Below are positions 1-5,678 of a DNA stretch of 7,887 nucleotides, piece by piece. The translations under genes were made by a program, and so were the position numbers. Position 1 is the first letter of the stretch, and the number at the start of each line of letters is the position of its first letter. This DNA comes from Rickettsiales bacterium. GTDB lineage: Bacteria; Pseudomonadota; Alphaproteobacteria; Rickettsiales; UBA1997. The stretch spans positions 1 through 7,887 of the forward strand of contig CANDYP010000062.1 of NCBI GenBank assembly GCA_947425005.1, written 5' to 3'. The notes beneath the pieces were generated by a model. That model did no database searches and was not told the origin of the DNA. It saw only the letters and a list, made by a program, of their open reading frames with translations.

Positions 1-262
1 AAGCTTCCCTGGTTTCGACTCCACTCAACCGACGGGTTGTTGAGGGGGTAGAGATTATTACGCTAGCGCCGTTTTGGATGGCGCTTTCGATGAATTCAGA
101 GCCGTCTTTTGATTTGCCTGGAAGGGCGGAGAAGATTGAACCTGGCTTTACTAAGCGGGAGTCGAGAGCAATGTCTTCGATCTCGATTGCATCAAGAGAG
201 ACGTTGTTTTGCACCACTTTGTAATCAGTTTTAACTTGAGAAAGAATTTGTGAAAGCTTCAC
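1..262 (-). CDS. murE: MurE, UDP-MurNAc-tripeptide synthetase (N-terminal part, cut by window edge)
   Basis: Mur ligase that adds the third amino acid (probably meso-diaminopimelate in a Gram-negative) to UDP-MurNAc-L-Ala-D-Glu in the cytoplasm. Only the first 87 codons are present, all within the N-terminal UDP-binding domain. The visible family signature is a DSR (residues 36-38, in IALDSRLV) followed by PGSIFSALPG, then KDG and EFIESAIQNGASVII, the usual MurE order. MurF shares part of this pattern, so MurF is the main alternative. The start is GTG at 262-260, overlapping the pyrF stop as GTGA, which implies translational coupling; no Shine-Dalgarno motif is seen. The last 17 or so codons in the window (TPSTTRRLSGVETREA) do not look like MurE and coincide with a palindromic stretch, described separately. 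The ATP-binding and C-terminal domains lie outside the window. Confidence 0.8.
   Translation of the reverse strand, partial: MKLSQILSQVKTDYKVVQNNVSLDAIEIEDIALDSRLVKPGSIFSALPGKSKDGSEFIESAIQNGASVIISTPSTTRRLSGVETREA
8..48. repeat. Possible palindromic repeat element inside murE
   Basis: A short palindromic stretch lies inside the murE reading frame. Six-base arms CTCAAC (24-29) and GTTGAG (39-44) enclose a 9-base loop, with CCCT near the left end (7-10) and a run of G near the right end (44-48). Read in the murE frame it encodes STTRRLSGVETRE, rich in Ser, Thr and Arg and unlike the surrounding MurE sequence. The style resembles palindromic elements known to insert in frame in genes of Rickettsia and relatives. 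Membership of a dispersed family is inferred, because only one copy is visible. Confidence 0.35.
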
Positions 263-960
263 GAGAAGTTGGTAATCAATTGATTAAATCTCTGCGCTGC
301 CGCTGCTGGATTGACGTCGCGCGTGATTGGTCTTCCGACAACTAGATGTGAAGAGCCGTTAGTTAGTGCAGTTTTTACATCCGCGACGCGTTTTTGGTCG
401 TCGCTTACCAGCGCTTCCAGCCTGATCCCAGGACTGACGATTAAAAAATCTTGGCCGAATTTTTGACGTAAATTCGGCGCCTCGAGCGCTGAAGCAACAA
501 TGCCATCAAGGCCTGAATCTAGCGCCATCTCAGTCTTTTTTAAAACCAAATCTTCGAGCGAAATAGCAGGATCAAAACCCATTTCGTTTAAATCTTTTTT
601 GTCGAGATTGGTTAGGACTGTCACGCCGACGATCTGCATTTTACCCTTATTGGCTGCGGCTTCCGCCATGATTTGACGACTGGCAGTGTGAATGGTCAGC
701 AGGTCAATTTCATATTGCGCTAGATTTTTTACGGCGCGCGCCACCGTTTCAGAAATGTCGTAAAGTTTGAGATCGGCGAAAACTTTTTTGCCCTTGCTTT
801 TCAGCCATTTGACTAGCTCGAAGTAAGAGCCGCTCATCATTAATTCTAAGCCAATTTTGTAGAAAATTGCCGCGTCGCCGATTTCGTTAACCAGCTTTTT
901 TGCCGACTCAAAATCAGGAACATCCAGCGCGATGATTAGGTGGTCACTGTGTTGAGGCAT
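259..960 (-). CDS. pyrF: Orotidine 5'-phosphate decarboxylase
   Basis: Catalyses the last step of de novo UMP synthesis, decarboxylating OMP to UMP in the cytoplasm. The 233-residue protein is the normal length for the bacterial (TIM-barrel) family. Visible motifs are ALDV with Asp13, Lys35 in FYKIG, the catalytic DxKxxD set at Asp63, Lys65 and Asp68 (ADLKLYDI, where most bacteria have DLKFHDI), the phosphate-binding SPGIR at 176-180, and VVGRPIT at 207-213. The ATG at 960-958 lies 8 bases after the plsY stop and gives the usual short N-terminus before the first beta strand; no Shine-Dalgarno motif is seen. Its stop overlaps the GTG of murE. It is part of the sspB-plsY-pyrF-murE run. Nothing suggests damage; the Leu-Tyr pair in the catalytic loop is a mild variation. 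Confidence 0.96.
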   Translation of the reverse strand: MPQHSDHLIIALDVPDFESAKKLVNEIGDAAIFYKIGLELMMSGSYFELVKWLKSKGKKVFADLKLYDISETVARAVKNLAQYEIDLLTIHTASRQIMAEAAANKGKMQIVGVTVLTNLDKKDLNEMGFDPAISLEDLVLKKTEMALDSGLDGIVASALEAPNLRQKFGQDFLIVSPGIRLEALVSDDQKRVADVKTALTNGSSHLVVGRPITRDVNPAAAAQRFNQLITNFS

Positions 961-968
961 CGCAGAAA

Positions 969-1592
969 TTAATTTGGGGATTTTTTATTGCCGATAAAAG
1001 ATTTTTCTTCGCCGGTTAAAAGGCGGAGAATATTTTCTTTGTGTCTGATTAAAATTAGGATCGACAAGAACCAGCAGAGTACGATTTGCGAGGTTGGGGC
1101 ATCAAATTTGCTCGACAAAACAATCGAAGAAAAAATTGCGATTAACGAAGAAACGGAAGAGACGCGAAATAAACAAAAAGACATGATCCAGAAAGCTACG
1201 GCCAAAAATCCTACGCCGAAATCAAGTGCGAATAAAACTGCAACCGCTGTGGCTACGCCCTTGCCACCCTTGAATCGCAAGTAGATTGGAAAAATATGTC
1301 CGACTACTGCGACGGCGGAAACTAATACTAAAAATGTGTGTAAATCTTCGATTTCGGAAAAACTAAATCGGGCAATGATCACCATAATCGCACCTTTCAA
1401 ACCATCTAAGATCAAGGTGGCGAGTCCTAACTTTTTTCCTAAAACTCTAGCGACATTGGTGGCGCCAATATTTTTGGAACCCGCTTCACGAATATCTGTT
1501 TTGGTAAAAACTTTTGCCAAAACCAGGCCAAACGGAATTGCGGAAATCGCGTAAGTGACAAGCAGGAACGCGAATTGACTGAAAGATATCAT
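969..1592 (-). CDS. plsY: Glycerol-3-phosphate acyltransferase PlsY
   Basis: Inner-membrane enzyme that transfers an acyl group from acyl-phosphate to sn-glycerol 3-phosphate, giving lysophosphatidate, the first step of phospholipid synthesis. At 207 residues it has the usual PlsY length. The three conserved cytoplasmic motifs are visible: AGSKNIGATNVAR (37-49; many homologues have GSGNPGATN), GHIFPIYLRFKGGKGVAT (98-115), and HKENILRLLTGEE (184-196). Hydrophobic segments lie near residues 4-24, 57-75, 84-104, 115-140, 145-163 and 168-183, which fits the multi-pass topology. The ATG at 1592-1590 overlaps the sspB stop (ATGA), so translation is probably coupled; there is no Shine-Dalgarno motif. 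The short basic tail after motif 3 is normal. Confidence 0.95.
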   Translation of the reverse strand: MISFSQFAFLLVTYAISAIPFGLVLAKVFTKTDIREAGSKNIGATNVARVLGKKLGLATLILDGLKGAIMVIIARFSFSEIEDLHTFLVLVSAVAVVGHIFPIYLRFKGGKGVATAVAVLFALDFGVGFLAVAFWIMSFCLFRVSSVSSLIAIFSSIVLSSKFDAPTSQIVLCWFLSILILIRHKENILRLLTGEEKSFIGNKKSPN

Positions 1593-2098
1593 GTAGGATT
1601 TTTGTCTTTGTTTTTGCGGAAGGCATCTAGAGAAATGACTTTCGCTGACAAATCAATTACTTCGCCCTTCTTTTCTGCACCCTCGGCTTTATTGGCCAAA
1701 TTTGACTCGCCGTAATCGCCATTTTCGAAACCTTCGAGGTCCTCGTAACTGACACTGAATTTCAAACCAAAATTCATTGAAGGGTCGGCGAAAGAAGTGA
1801 CGGCCTGGTAGGGGATCGTCATCTTTTCATTCTTGCCCCCAAAACTTAGGGAAATTTTAAAATTATCTTGCTCTACCACTAAACTTTTGTACTGAAATTG
1901 GATCGCGATCGTCATCTCTTCCGGATATTTTTCGATCAGGTGTTTTGGCACGGACACGCCAGGAAAGCGGGTTAAGAATGTCACGATGAAATAGTGCTTA
2001 CCCGGTAAACCAGTTTTTTCAATTTTTTTCAAAGTTTCGTAAATCACTGAACGCATTGAGTTTTCGATGATTTCGTCATATCCGATGAGGTCTTGCAT
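1589..2098 (-). CDS. sspB: SspB, alphaproteobacterial-type ClpXP adaptor for ssrA-tagged proteins
   Basis: Adaptor that binds the ssrA tag on incompletely made proteins and tethers them to the ClpXP protease. The 169-residue protein matches the alphaproteobacterial SspB family (formerly a DUF) rather than the gamma form. The signs are the N-terminal helix with LIGYDEII, then TGLPGKHYFIVTFLTRFPGV (30-48), the strongly conserved EKYPEEMTIAIQFQY (56-70), LSFGGKNEKMTIPYQAVTSFADPS (84-107), and FGLKF. A charged, probably disordered linker follows (about 118-150). The tail ISLDAFRKN (155-163) is the position where family members carry the ClpX-docking segment. The gene follows ssrA on the same strand with no clear terminator between, so co-transcription is plausible. 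The start ATG at 2098-2096 lacks a Shine-Dalgarno motif. The family call is confident; docking of the tail is inferred from the family. Confidence 0.92.
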   Translation of the reverse strand: MQDLIGYDEIIENSMRSVIYETLKKIEKTGLPGKHYFIVTFLTRFPGVSVPKHLIEKYPEEMTIAIQFQYKSLVVEQDNFKISLSFGGKNEKMTIPYQAVTSFADPSMNFGLKFSVSYEDLEGFENGDYGESNLANKAEGAEKKGEVIDLSAKVISLDAFRKNKDKNPT

Positions 2099-2186
2099 GC
2101 TGATTTTTTTGTAATGGATGGGAGGCGAGTGAGTTGCCCGGCTTCTGTTGACAGGCGCCGGGCGGGCCCCGATAAAATCACTTATG

Positions 2187-2246
2187 CTAAGCAGCTAAAG
2201 CCACTGGAGCAAATTCGAAGTTATCATTAGCAAAGTTGTCGTTTGC
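2187..2246 (-). CDS. tmRNA proteolysis tag reading frame
   Basis: The resume codon GCA (2246-2244) opens a frame encoding ANDNFANDNFEFAPVALAA, ended by TAG at 2189-2187. The A-rich stretch AAAAAAACTAAAT just upstream is the usual context before a resume codon. The C-terminal ALAA is a standard ClpX recognition end. ANDNF is the typical start of alphaproteobacterial tags and is where the SspB adaptor is expected to bind. Here it appears twice in tandem, giving 19 residues rather than the more usual 10-15. The two units are encoded by different synonymous codons at four of five positions. Confidence 0.92.
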   Translation of the reverse strand, partial: ANDNFANDNFEFAPVALAA

Positions 2247-2352
2247 ATTTAGTTTTTTTGAACGATGCCTGGGGCTCGAAGCCTTCAGCCGGCAGTGTCT
2301 CAACCGAGTAAAATCCAATCCTTTAGCGCATGTCGAAAGCTGTTTCACCCCC

Positions 2353-2489
2353 TAGATCGTAAAGCAAGACGGACTTGAAAAGCCCACCTTCGCTAAAGCT
2401 ACATCGCGCAGCCTTCGCTCTAACGATCTCCATCTGACAGCCATCCCTTTCGGTCTGGCCTGCCAGCCGAAGCCCGTAAGAGCGAAGGC
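2353..2489 (-). other. tmRNA intervening segment with long hairpin
   Basis: These 137 bases lie between the acceptor piece and the coding piece and should be removed during maturation. A nearly perfect 16-bp inverted repeat (2410-2425 with 2475-2490, one mismatch) starts at the discriminator base of the acceptor end. Further pairing inside (TTCGG with CCGAA) would make a long hairpin. The 8-mer CCTTCGCT occurs on the plus strand at both 2387-2394 and 2412-2419, hinting that this segment contains repeat-derived DNA. A 65-codon open frame crossing it has no sign of being a gene. Confidence 0.7.
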
Positions 2490-2590
2490 TGGAGGTGCTG
2501 GGTACTGCCCCCAGGTCCAAGACGTTTATTGCGAGAAGAGTTTATCACCATAGCCTCGTAGCCTTGCAGCTAGAGGCACGGAACAAGTTA

Positions 2591-2619
2591 ATTATGAAAA
2601 ATTTTTTGACAAGGAATTA
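2591..2619 (-). promoter_or_regulatory. Candidate ssrA promoter
   Basis: On the minus strand CATAAT (2596-2591) matches the -10 consensus at 5 of 6 positions. It would start transcription near 2584, just ahead of the first helices of the acceptor piece. The sequence 17 bases further upstream (TAATTC) is a poor -35; a better TTGTCA at 2612-2607 is only 10 bases away, too close. The position makes sense, the strength is uncertain. Confidence 0.3.
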
Positions 2620-2636
2620 GGAGAATTTTCTGTAAC
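2606..2636 (+). promoter_or_regulatory. Candidate promoter toward carB
   Basis: A perfect -35 hexamer TTGACA (2606-2611) is followed after 19 bases by TGTAAC (2631-2636), a 4-of-6 match to the -10. The spacing is long, and the -10 falls in the left arm of the large inverted repeat, so a transcript from here would begin within the repeat and carry most of it in its leader. The evidence is weak; a promoter downstream of the repeat is equally possible. Confidence 0.2.
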
Positions 2637-2731
2637 TCAAAAACCCCCTACCTCCCTTGTACTCACGCAAAAATTAAAAATAATTTTGTGAGTACAAGGG
2701 GGTGGAGGGGTTTTTGAGTTACGGAAAATTC
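2623..2731. repeat. 109-base imperfect inverted repeat between ssrA and carB
   Basis: Two arms of about 45 bases pair across a short AT-rich centre. Outer GAATTTTC (2623-2630) pairs with GAAAATTC (2724-2731). After one T/G position, a 16-base block (2632-2647) pairs perfectly with 2707-2722. A 9-base stretch with several mismatches follows (2648-2656 with 2698-2706). Then TTGTACTCAC (2657-2666) pairs perfectly with 2688-2697, and AAAATT (2670-2675) with AATTTT (2682-2687). The near-symmetric ends suggest a miniature inverted-repeat element. As RNA it would be a strong hairpin in either direction, so it could insulate the two divergent units or act in the carB leader. No U-tract typical of an intrinsic terminator follows on either strand. 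Confidence 0.8.
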
Positions 2732-2803
2732 TTTAGAAATTAAAATTTCCTCATCCTAAACTGCGCCGAAATTTCTCGAAAAAAATCCCAAAAAATTTAG
2801 CAA

Positions 2804-4408
2804 ATGCTCAACACTTCCAACCCATCTTCCTGCGAGTCAAATCCAACCAATCGCAAAAAAGTTGTAATTCTTGGATCGGGCCCAAACCGCATTGGGCAAG
2901 GCATTGAGTTCGATTACACCTGCGTTCACGCCGCTTTCGCTTTCAAAGAAAATGGCATCGAGGCCATCATGGTTAACTGCAATCCCGAAACAGTTTCAAC
3001 CGACTACGACACCTCCGACCGCCTTTATTTTGAACCGCTCACCGCCGAAGACACCATCGAGCTCATCAAAAAAGAAATGAGCAACGGCGAATTTTTGGGC
3101 GTTAACGTACAGTTCGGCGGCCAGACGCCTCTAGGCCTCGCCAAATTCTTGCAAGACGAAGGCATCCCCATCATCGGCACCTCTCCCGACATGATCGACC
3201 TCGCCGAAGATCGCGATCGCTTCAAAAAACTTTTACAAAAACTCGATCTAAATCAGCCCCAAAATTACATCGCTTACTCAACCAAACAGGTGATTGATCA
3301 CGTCAGCGAAATCGGCTTTCCTTTTGTGGTGCGCCCGTCTTACGTCCTTGGTGGACGCGGCATGGCGATTGTTTACGACGACGCTTATTTAATGAAATAT
3401 CTCGTCGAATATGCCGACGTTTTTGAAACCGGCCCGTTGCTTTTGGATAAATTTTTAACCGACGCGATCGAGATTGACGTCGATGCTTTGTGCGACGGCG
3501 AAAATGTTTTTGTAGCCGGCATCATGCAACACATCGAAGAGGCCGGCATTCACTCCGGCGACTCTGCTTGCTCCATCCCGCCTTATTCTTTGTCTCCCAA
3601 AATTATTGAAGAAGTAAAAATCGCCACCACCAAATTGGCCTTGGCGCTGAACGTAAAAGGCTTAATGAACGTGCAATTCGCCGTGCAAAATGAAAAACTT
3701 TTCGTTTTGGAAGTAAACCCGCGCGCCTCACGCACAGTGCCTTTCGTGGCCAAAGCCACCGGAATTCCTGTCGCAAAAATCGCCTCACTTTTGATGGTCG
3801 GCAAAAAACTTTCCGAATTCAAATTGCAGGAAAAAAAGTTTAATTATTTTTCTGTCAAAGAAGTGGTTTTCCCTTTCGCGCGCTTCACCAATACCGACAC
3901 GATTTTAGGTCCAGAAATGAAATCGACCGGTGAAGTGATGGGCATTGACGTCACCTTCCCTCTTGCATTCGCCAAAGCGCAAGTTGCCGCCGGCGTAAAA
4001 CTGCCAACTTCCGGCCTCGCCTTCATTTCCGTGAAAGATTCCGACAAAAAATATTTACCGGAATTGTGTCGCAAACTAATCACGATCGGTCTGAAAATCG
4101 TTGCCACTCGTGGCACGGCGAAGTTCTTGGCTGAAAATAATATTGCCGTCACAATCGTAAATAAAATCACCGAAGACAAACCGCACGTGGTCGACATGAT
4201 TGAAAATAAAGAGATCACGCTGGTCATTAACACCACGGAAGGGGCGCAGGCCACGAAGGACAGCTTCTCAATTCGTCGCACTGCATTGATGAAGGGCACA
4301 ACTTACACGACTACAATGTCTGGCGCGCGGGCTTTGGTAGACGCGCTTGAAGCTTACAAAGCATTGGACTGTCAGTTTGAAGTTCGAGCACTGCAAGATT
4401 TAAATTAA
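2804..4408 (+). CDS. carB: Carbamoyl-phosphate synthase large subunit, C-terminal half (split CarB)
   Basis: Matches the second half of CarB, starting near E. coli residue 553. Residues 17-350 are the carbamoyl-phosphate domain, the ATP-grasp unit that phosphorylates carbamate: GSGPNRIGQGIEFDY (24-38), NCNPETVSTDYDTSDRLYFE (58-77), GGQTPL, RPSYVLGGRG (177-186), HSGDSACSIP, and the ligand residues Gln291 (NVQFAV), Glu303 and Asn305 (LEVNPRASRTVPF). Residues from about 380 form the MGS-like allosteric domain (ATRGTA at 434-439, INTTEG at 475-480). The carboxyphosphate and oligomerisation domains are absent. An in-frame TAG at 2798-2800, two codons before the ATG, and the hairpin-filled upstream DNA show that no N-terminal half is attached. 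All motifs are intact, so a working split subunit is likelier than a remnant. The partner half and carA must be elsewhere. Its stop overlaps the next start by one base. Confidence 0.93.
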   Translation: MLNTSNPSSCESNPTNRKKVVILGSGPNRIGQGIEFDYTCVHAAFAFKENGIEAIMVNCNPETVSTDYDTSDRLYFEPLTAEDTIELIKKEMSNGEFLGVNVQFGGQTPLGLAKFLQDEGIPIIGTSPDMIDLAEDRDRFKKLLQKLDLNQPQNYIAYSTKQVIDHVSEIGFPFVVRPSYVLGGRGMAIVYDDAYLMKYLVEYADVFETGPLLLDKFLTDAIEIDVDALCDGENVFVAGIMQHIEEAGIHSGDSACSIPPYSLSPKIIEEVKIATTKLALALNVKGLMNVQFAVQNEKLFVLEVNPRASRTVPFVAKATGIPVAKIASLLMVGKKLSEFKLQEKKFNYFSVKEVVFPFARFTNTDTILGPEMKSTGEVMGIDVTFPLAFAKAQVAAGVKLPTSGLAFISVKDSDKKYLPELCRKLITIGLKIVATRGTAKFLAENNIAVTIVNKITEDKPHVVDMIENKEITLVINTTEGAQATKDSFSIRRTALMKGTTYTTTMSGARALVDALEAYKALDCQFEVRALQDLN

Positions 4409-4701
4409 TGTCATTTTTAAAGCAGGAGCTCACTCACGCCCTGCTTCACATCAAGGTTACACCTAATTCTGCGAAGACAAAAATCTCCGGAAAATTCACC
4501 GACGAAAAAAATCAAGAATACTTGAAAGTCAACCTGGCTGCGGTTCCAGAGGATGGCAAAGCTAATGAAGAGCTGGTAAAATTTCTGTCGAAACTTCTGA
4601 AAATTCCCAAATCAAAAATTGAAATTATTCGCGGAGATATTTCGCGGATGAAAGTGCTGAAGGTGACTGCGGAAGGAGTTGACGAAAATTTATTTGCGTG
4701 A
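4408..4701 (+). CDS. YggU/DUF167 family protein
   Basis: Small cytoplasmic protein of a widespread family with known folds but no settled function. The 97 residues match the usual length. Conserved features are an early beta strand ending in KVTPNSAKTKI (16-26), YLKVNLAAVPEDGKANEELVKFL in the middle (38-60), and the helix-strand end KSKIEIIRGDISRMKVLKV (68-86). The ATG (4408-4410) shares one base with the carB stop TAA, so it is translated in the same operon as the CarB half; there is no Shine-Dalgarno motif. The stop TGA ends one base before the palindromic element. The family is confidently recognised; no role is assigned, and linkage to pyrimidine synthesis is only positional. Confidence 0.9.
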   Translation: MSFLKQELTHALLHIKVTPNSAKTKISGKFTDEKNQEYLKVNLAAVPEDGKANEELVKFLSKLLKIPKSKIEIIRGDISRMKVLKVTAEGVDENLFA

Positions 4702-4702
4702 G

Positions 4703-4812
4703 CATGGACCCCGGAACAAGTCCGGGGTGACACCGAGAGTGCGGAGGAGTACTGAGGCGCGAATTCCCTCCGTACTTCGGTTTGTCACCCCGGACTTGTT
4801 CCGGGGTCCATG
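4703..4812. repeat. 110-base palindromic repetitive element between convergent genes
   Basis: A perfect 30-bp inverted repeat (4703-4732 with 4783-4812) has the core CCCGGACTTGTTCCGGGG. It encloses a second imperfect stem in which ACCGA, AGT and CGGAGG on the left pair with CCTCCG, ACT and CGGT on the right. The whole unit can fold into one long hairpin. It begins one base after the yggU stop and ends 19 bases short of the xthA stop, so it may serve as a two-way transcription end. The core is of the kind found many times in alphaproteobacterial genomes, where its translated form reads like HPGLVPGS or PDLFRGP. Confidence 0.9.
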
Positions 4813-4831
4813 GTTCCAGCCGCAACCTCAA

Positions 4832-5656
4832 CTAAATCTCAATCGTCACGCAGACTGGACAGTGATCCGAAGCCTTCTCTTGATCTCTCACGCCACGATC
4901 CTCAATCACCGCATCCACAATTTTATCCGCCGCTTGTGGCGACGCCAAAAGGTAATCAATGCGCAAGCCTTTATTGTGCTGCCACGAGCCGCCACGGTAA
5001 TCCCACCAACTAAATGCTTGATTCTGCGGACTTACCGCTCGGTAAGAATCAACAATTCCTAAATTTAAAATCGCGCGAAATTTTTGGCGTTCGAGATCGT
5101 GAAAACAAACCGTGTTGCGCAAACTTTTTGGATCAAAAACATCAATTTCTTCGACAGCAACATTGTAATCGCCACCAAAAATTTGCATCTCGTCAAACTC
5201 GGCAAGCTTAGAAAAATGGGCCCTTAGGCGTTCGAAAAATTTTAATTTGTAAATAAATTTTTGGCTGGTTTCGAGAGTCTCATTTGGCATTAAATCACCG
5301 CCACCGTTCGGCACGTAGATTGATGCAACACGAATTGCTTTGCCGGAAACCGAGATCACTCCTTCAATGTAGCGCGCCTGCTCATCCAACTCTCCATTGA
5401 GTGTTGGCAGCTCTTTCACCACATCTTCAATTTTAAATTTAGAAAGAATCGCCACGCCATTGTAACTCTTCTGCCCCGACGCCACAGCATTGTAACCCGC
5501 GTCAAACAAGGCTTCGAAAGGAAAATCTTGCTCGAGACATTTTAATTCCTGCAGCAAAACTACGTCGGGATTTGAGCTCTTCAGCCACTCCAAAAGCCTT
5601 GGCAATCGTGCTTTAACAGAGTTGACATTGAAGCTAGCGATTTTGATTTGAGGCAT
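4832..5656 (-). CDS. xthA: Exodeoxyribonuclease III (AP endonuclease)
   Basis: Base-excision-repair enzyme that cuts the backbone 5' of abasic sites and has 3'-5' exonuclease and 3'-phosphatase activity. The 274-residue protein carries the complete exonuclease III active site: Asn10 (IASFNVNSVKARL), metal ligand Glu37 (LLQELK), Tyr114 (IYVPNG), Asp163 and Asn165 (GGDYNVA), the SWWDYRGGSWQHNKGLRIDYLL stretch (216-237) with Asp234, and the Asp264-His265 pair in KASDHCPV. Length is normal. It starts 22 bases after the GNAT gene and is the last gene of the murC-GNAT-xthA run. The ATG at 5656-5654 places MPQIKIASFN at the usual N-terminus; no Shine-Dalgarno motif is seen. No odd features. Confidence 0.96.
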   Translation of the reverse strand: MPQIKIASFNVNSVKARLPRLLEWLKSSNPDVVLLQELKCLEQDFPFEALFDAGYNAVASGQKSYNGVAILSKFKIEDVVKELPTLNGELDEQARYIEGVISVSGKAIRVASIYVPNGGGDLMPNETLETSQKFIYKLKFFERLRAHFSKLAEFDEMQIFGGDYNVAVEEIDVFDPKSLRNTVCFHDLERQKFRAILNLGIVDSYRAVSPQNQAFSWWDYRGGSWQHNKGLRIDYLLASPQAADKIVDAVIEDRGVRDQEKASDHCPVCVTIEI

Positions 5657-5678
5657 GTCGGAGAGGAGTTTTGCGCAG

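Larger units (their letters stand above)
2115..2578 (-). ncRNA. ssrA: tmRNA, circularly permuted two-piece gene (ends approximate)
   Basis: Ribosome-rescue RNA that acts as both tRNA-Ala and mRNA on stalled ribosomes, working with SmpB. On the minus strand the acceptor piece comes first. It has a T-arm with 5-bp stem CTGGG/CCCAG and 7-base loop GGCAGTA (about 2514-2498), then acceptor strand CACCTCC (2497-2491) and discriminator A (2490); CCA is not encoded (GCC follows). An intervening segment (2489-2353) is followed by the coding piece, which starts with GGGGGTG (2352-2346). GGGGGTG pairs with CACCTCC over 7 bp with one G-U. Next come the conserved TTTCGAC, a pseudoknot-like region near 2300-2265, the tag frame (2246-2187) and a 7-bp hairpin (2163-2136). 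The 3' half preceding the 5' half is the alphaproteobacterial arrangement. The outer limits are not defined by the sequence alone. Confidence 0.93.

Noticed and set aside
2136..2163. Intrinsic terminator after ssrA
   Set aside because: The hairpin is GC-rich, but no U-tract follows it on the minus strand; it is better explained as a helix or pseudoknot of the tmRNA coding piece.
2323..2520. 65-codon open frame on the minus strand
   Set aside because: It runs across the tmRNA acceptor end, spacer and coding-piece start, whose RNA pairing explains the sequence; the peptide resembles no protein family and looks like translated palindromic repeat.
2140..2580. RNase P RNA as the identity of the structured minus-strand RNA
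   Set aside because: No RNase P core motifs were found, while the acceptor pairing, T-arm, resume codon and a tag ending in ALAA identify tmRNA clearly.
3583..4299. Minus-strand open frames within carB
   Set aside because: They are antisense to a conserved enzyme gene, and their peptides have no family resemblance.
2804..4408. carB as a truncated pseudogene
   Set aside because: The frame is intact from a clean domain boundary to the normal C-terminus, key residues are kept, and the next gene is translationally linked. A genome search is still needed to find the N-half.
4625..5211. Several short open frames around the palindrome and antisense to xthA
   Set aside because: They are translations of the palindromic element or of the reverse strand of xthA and show no family features.
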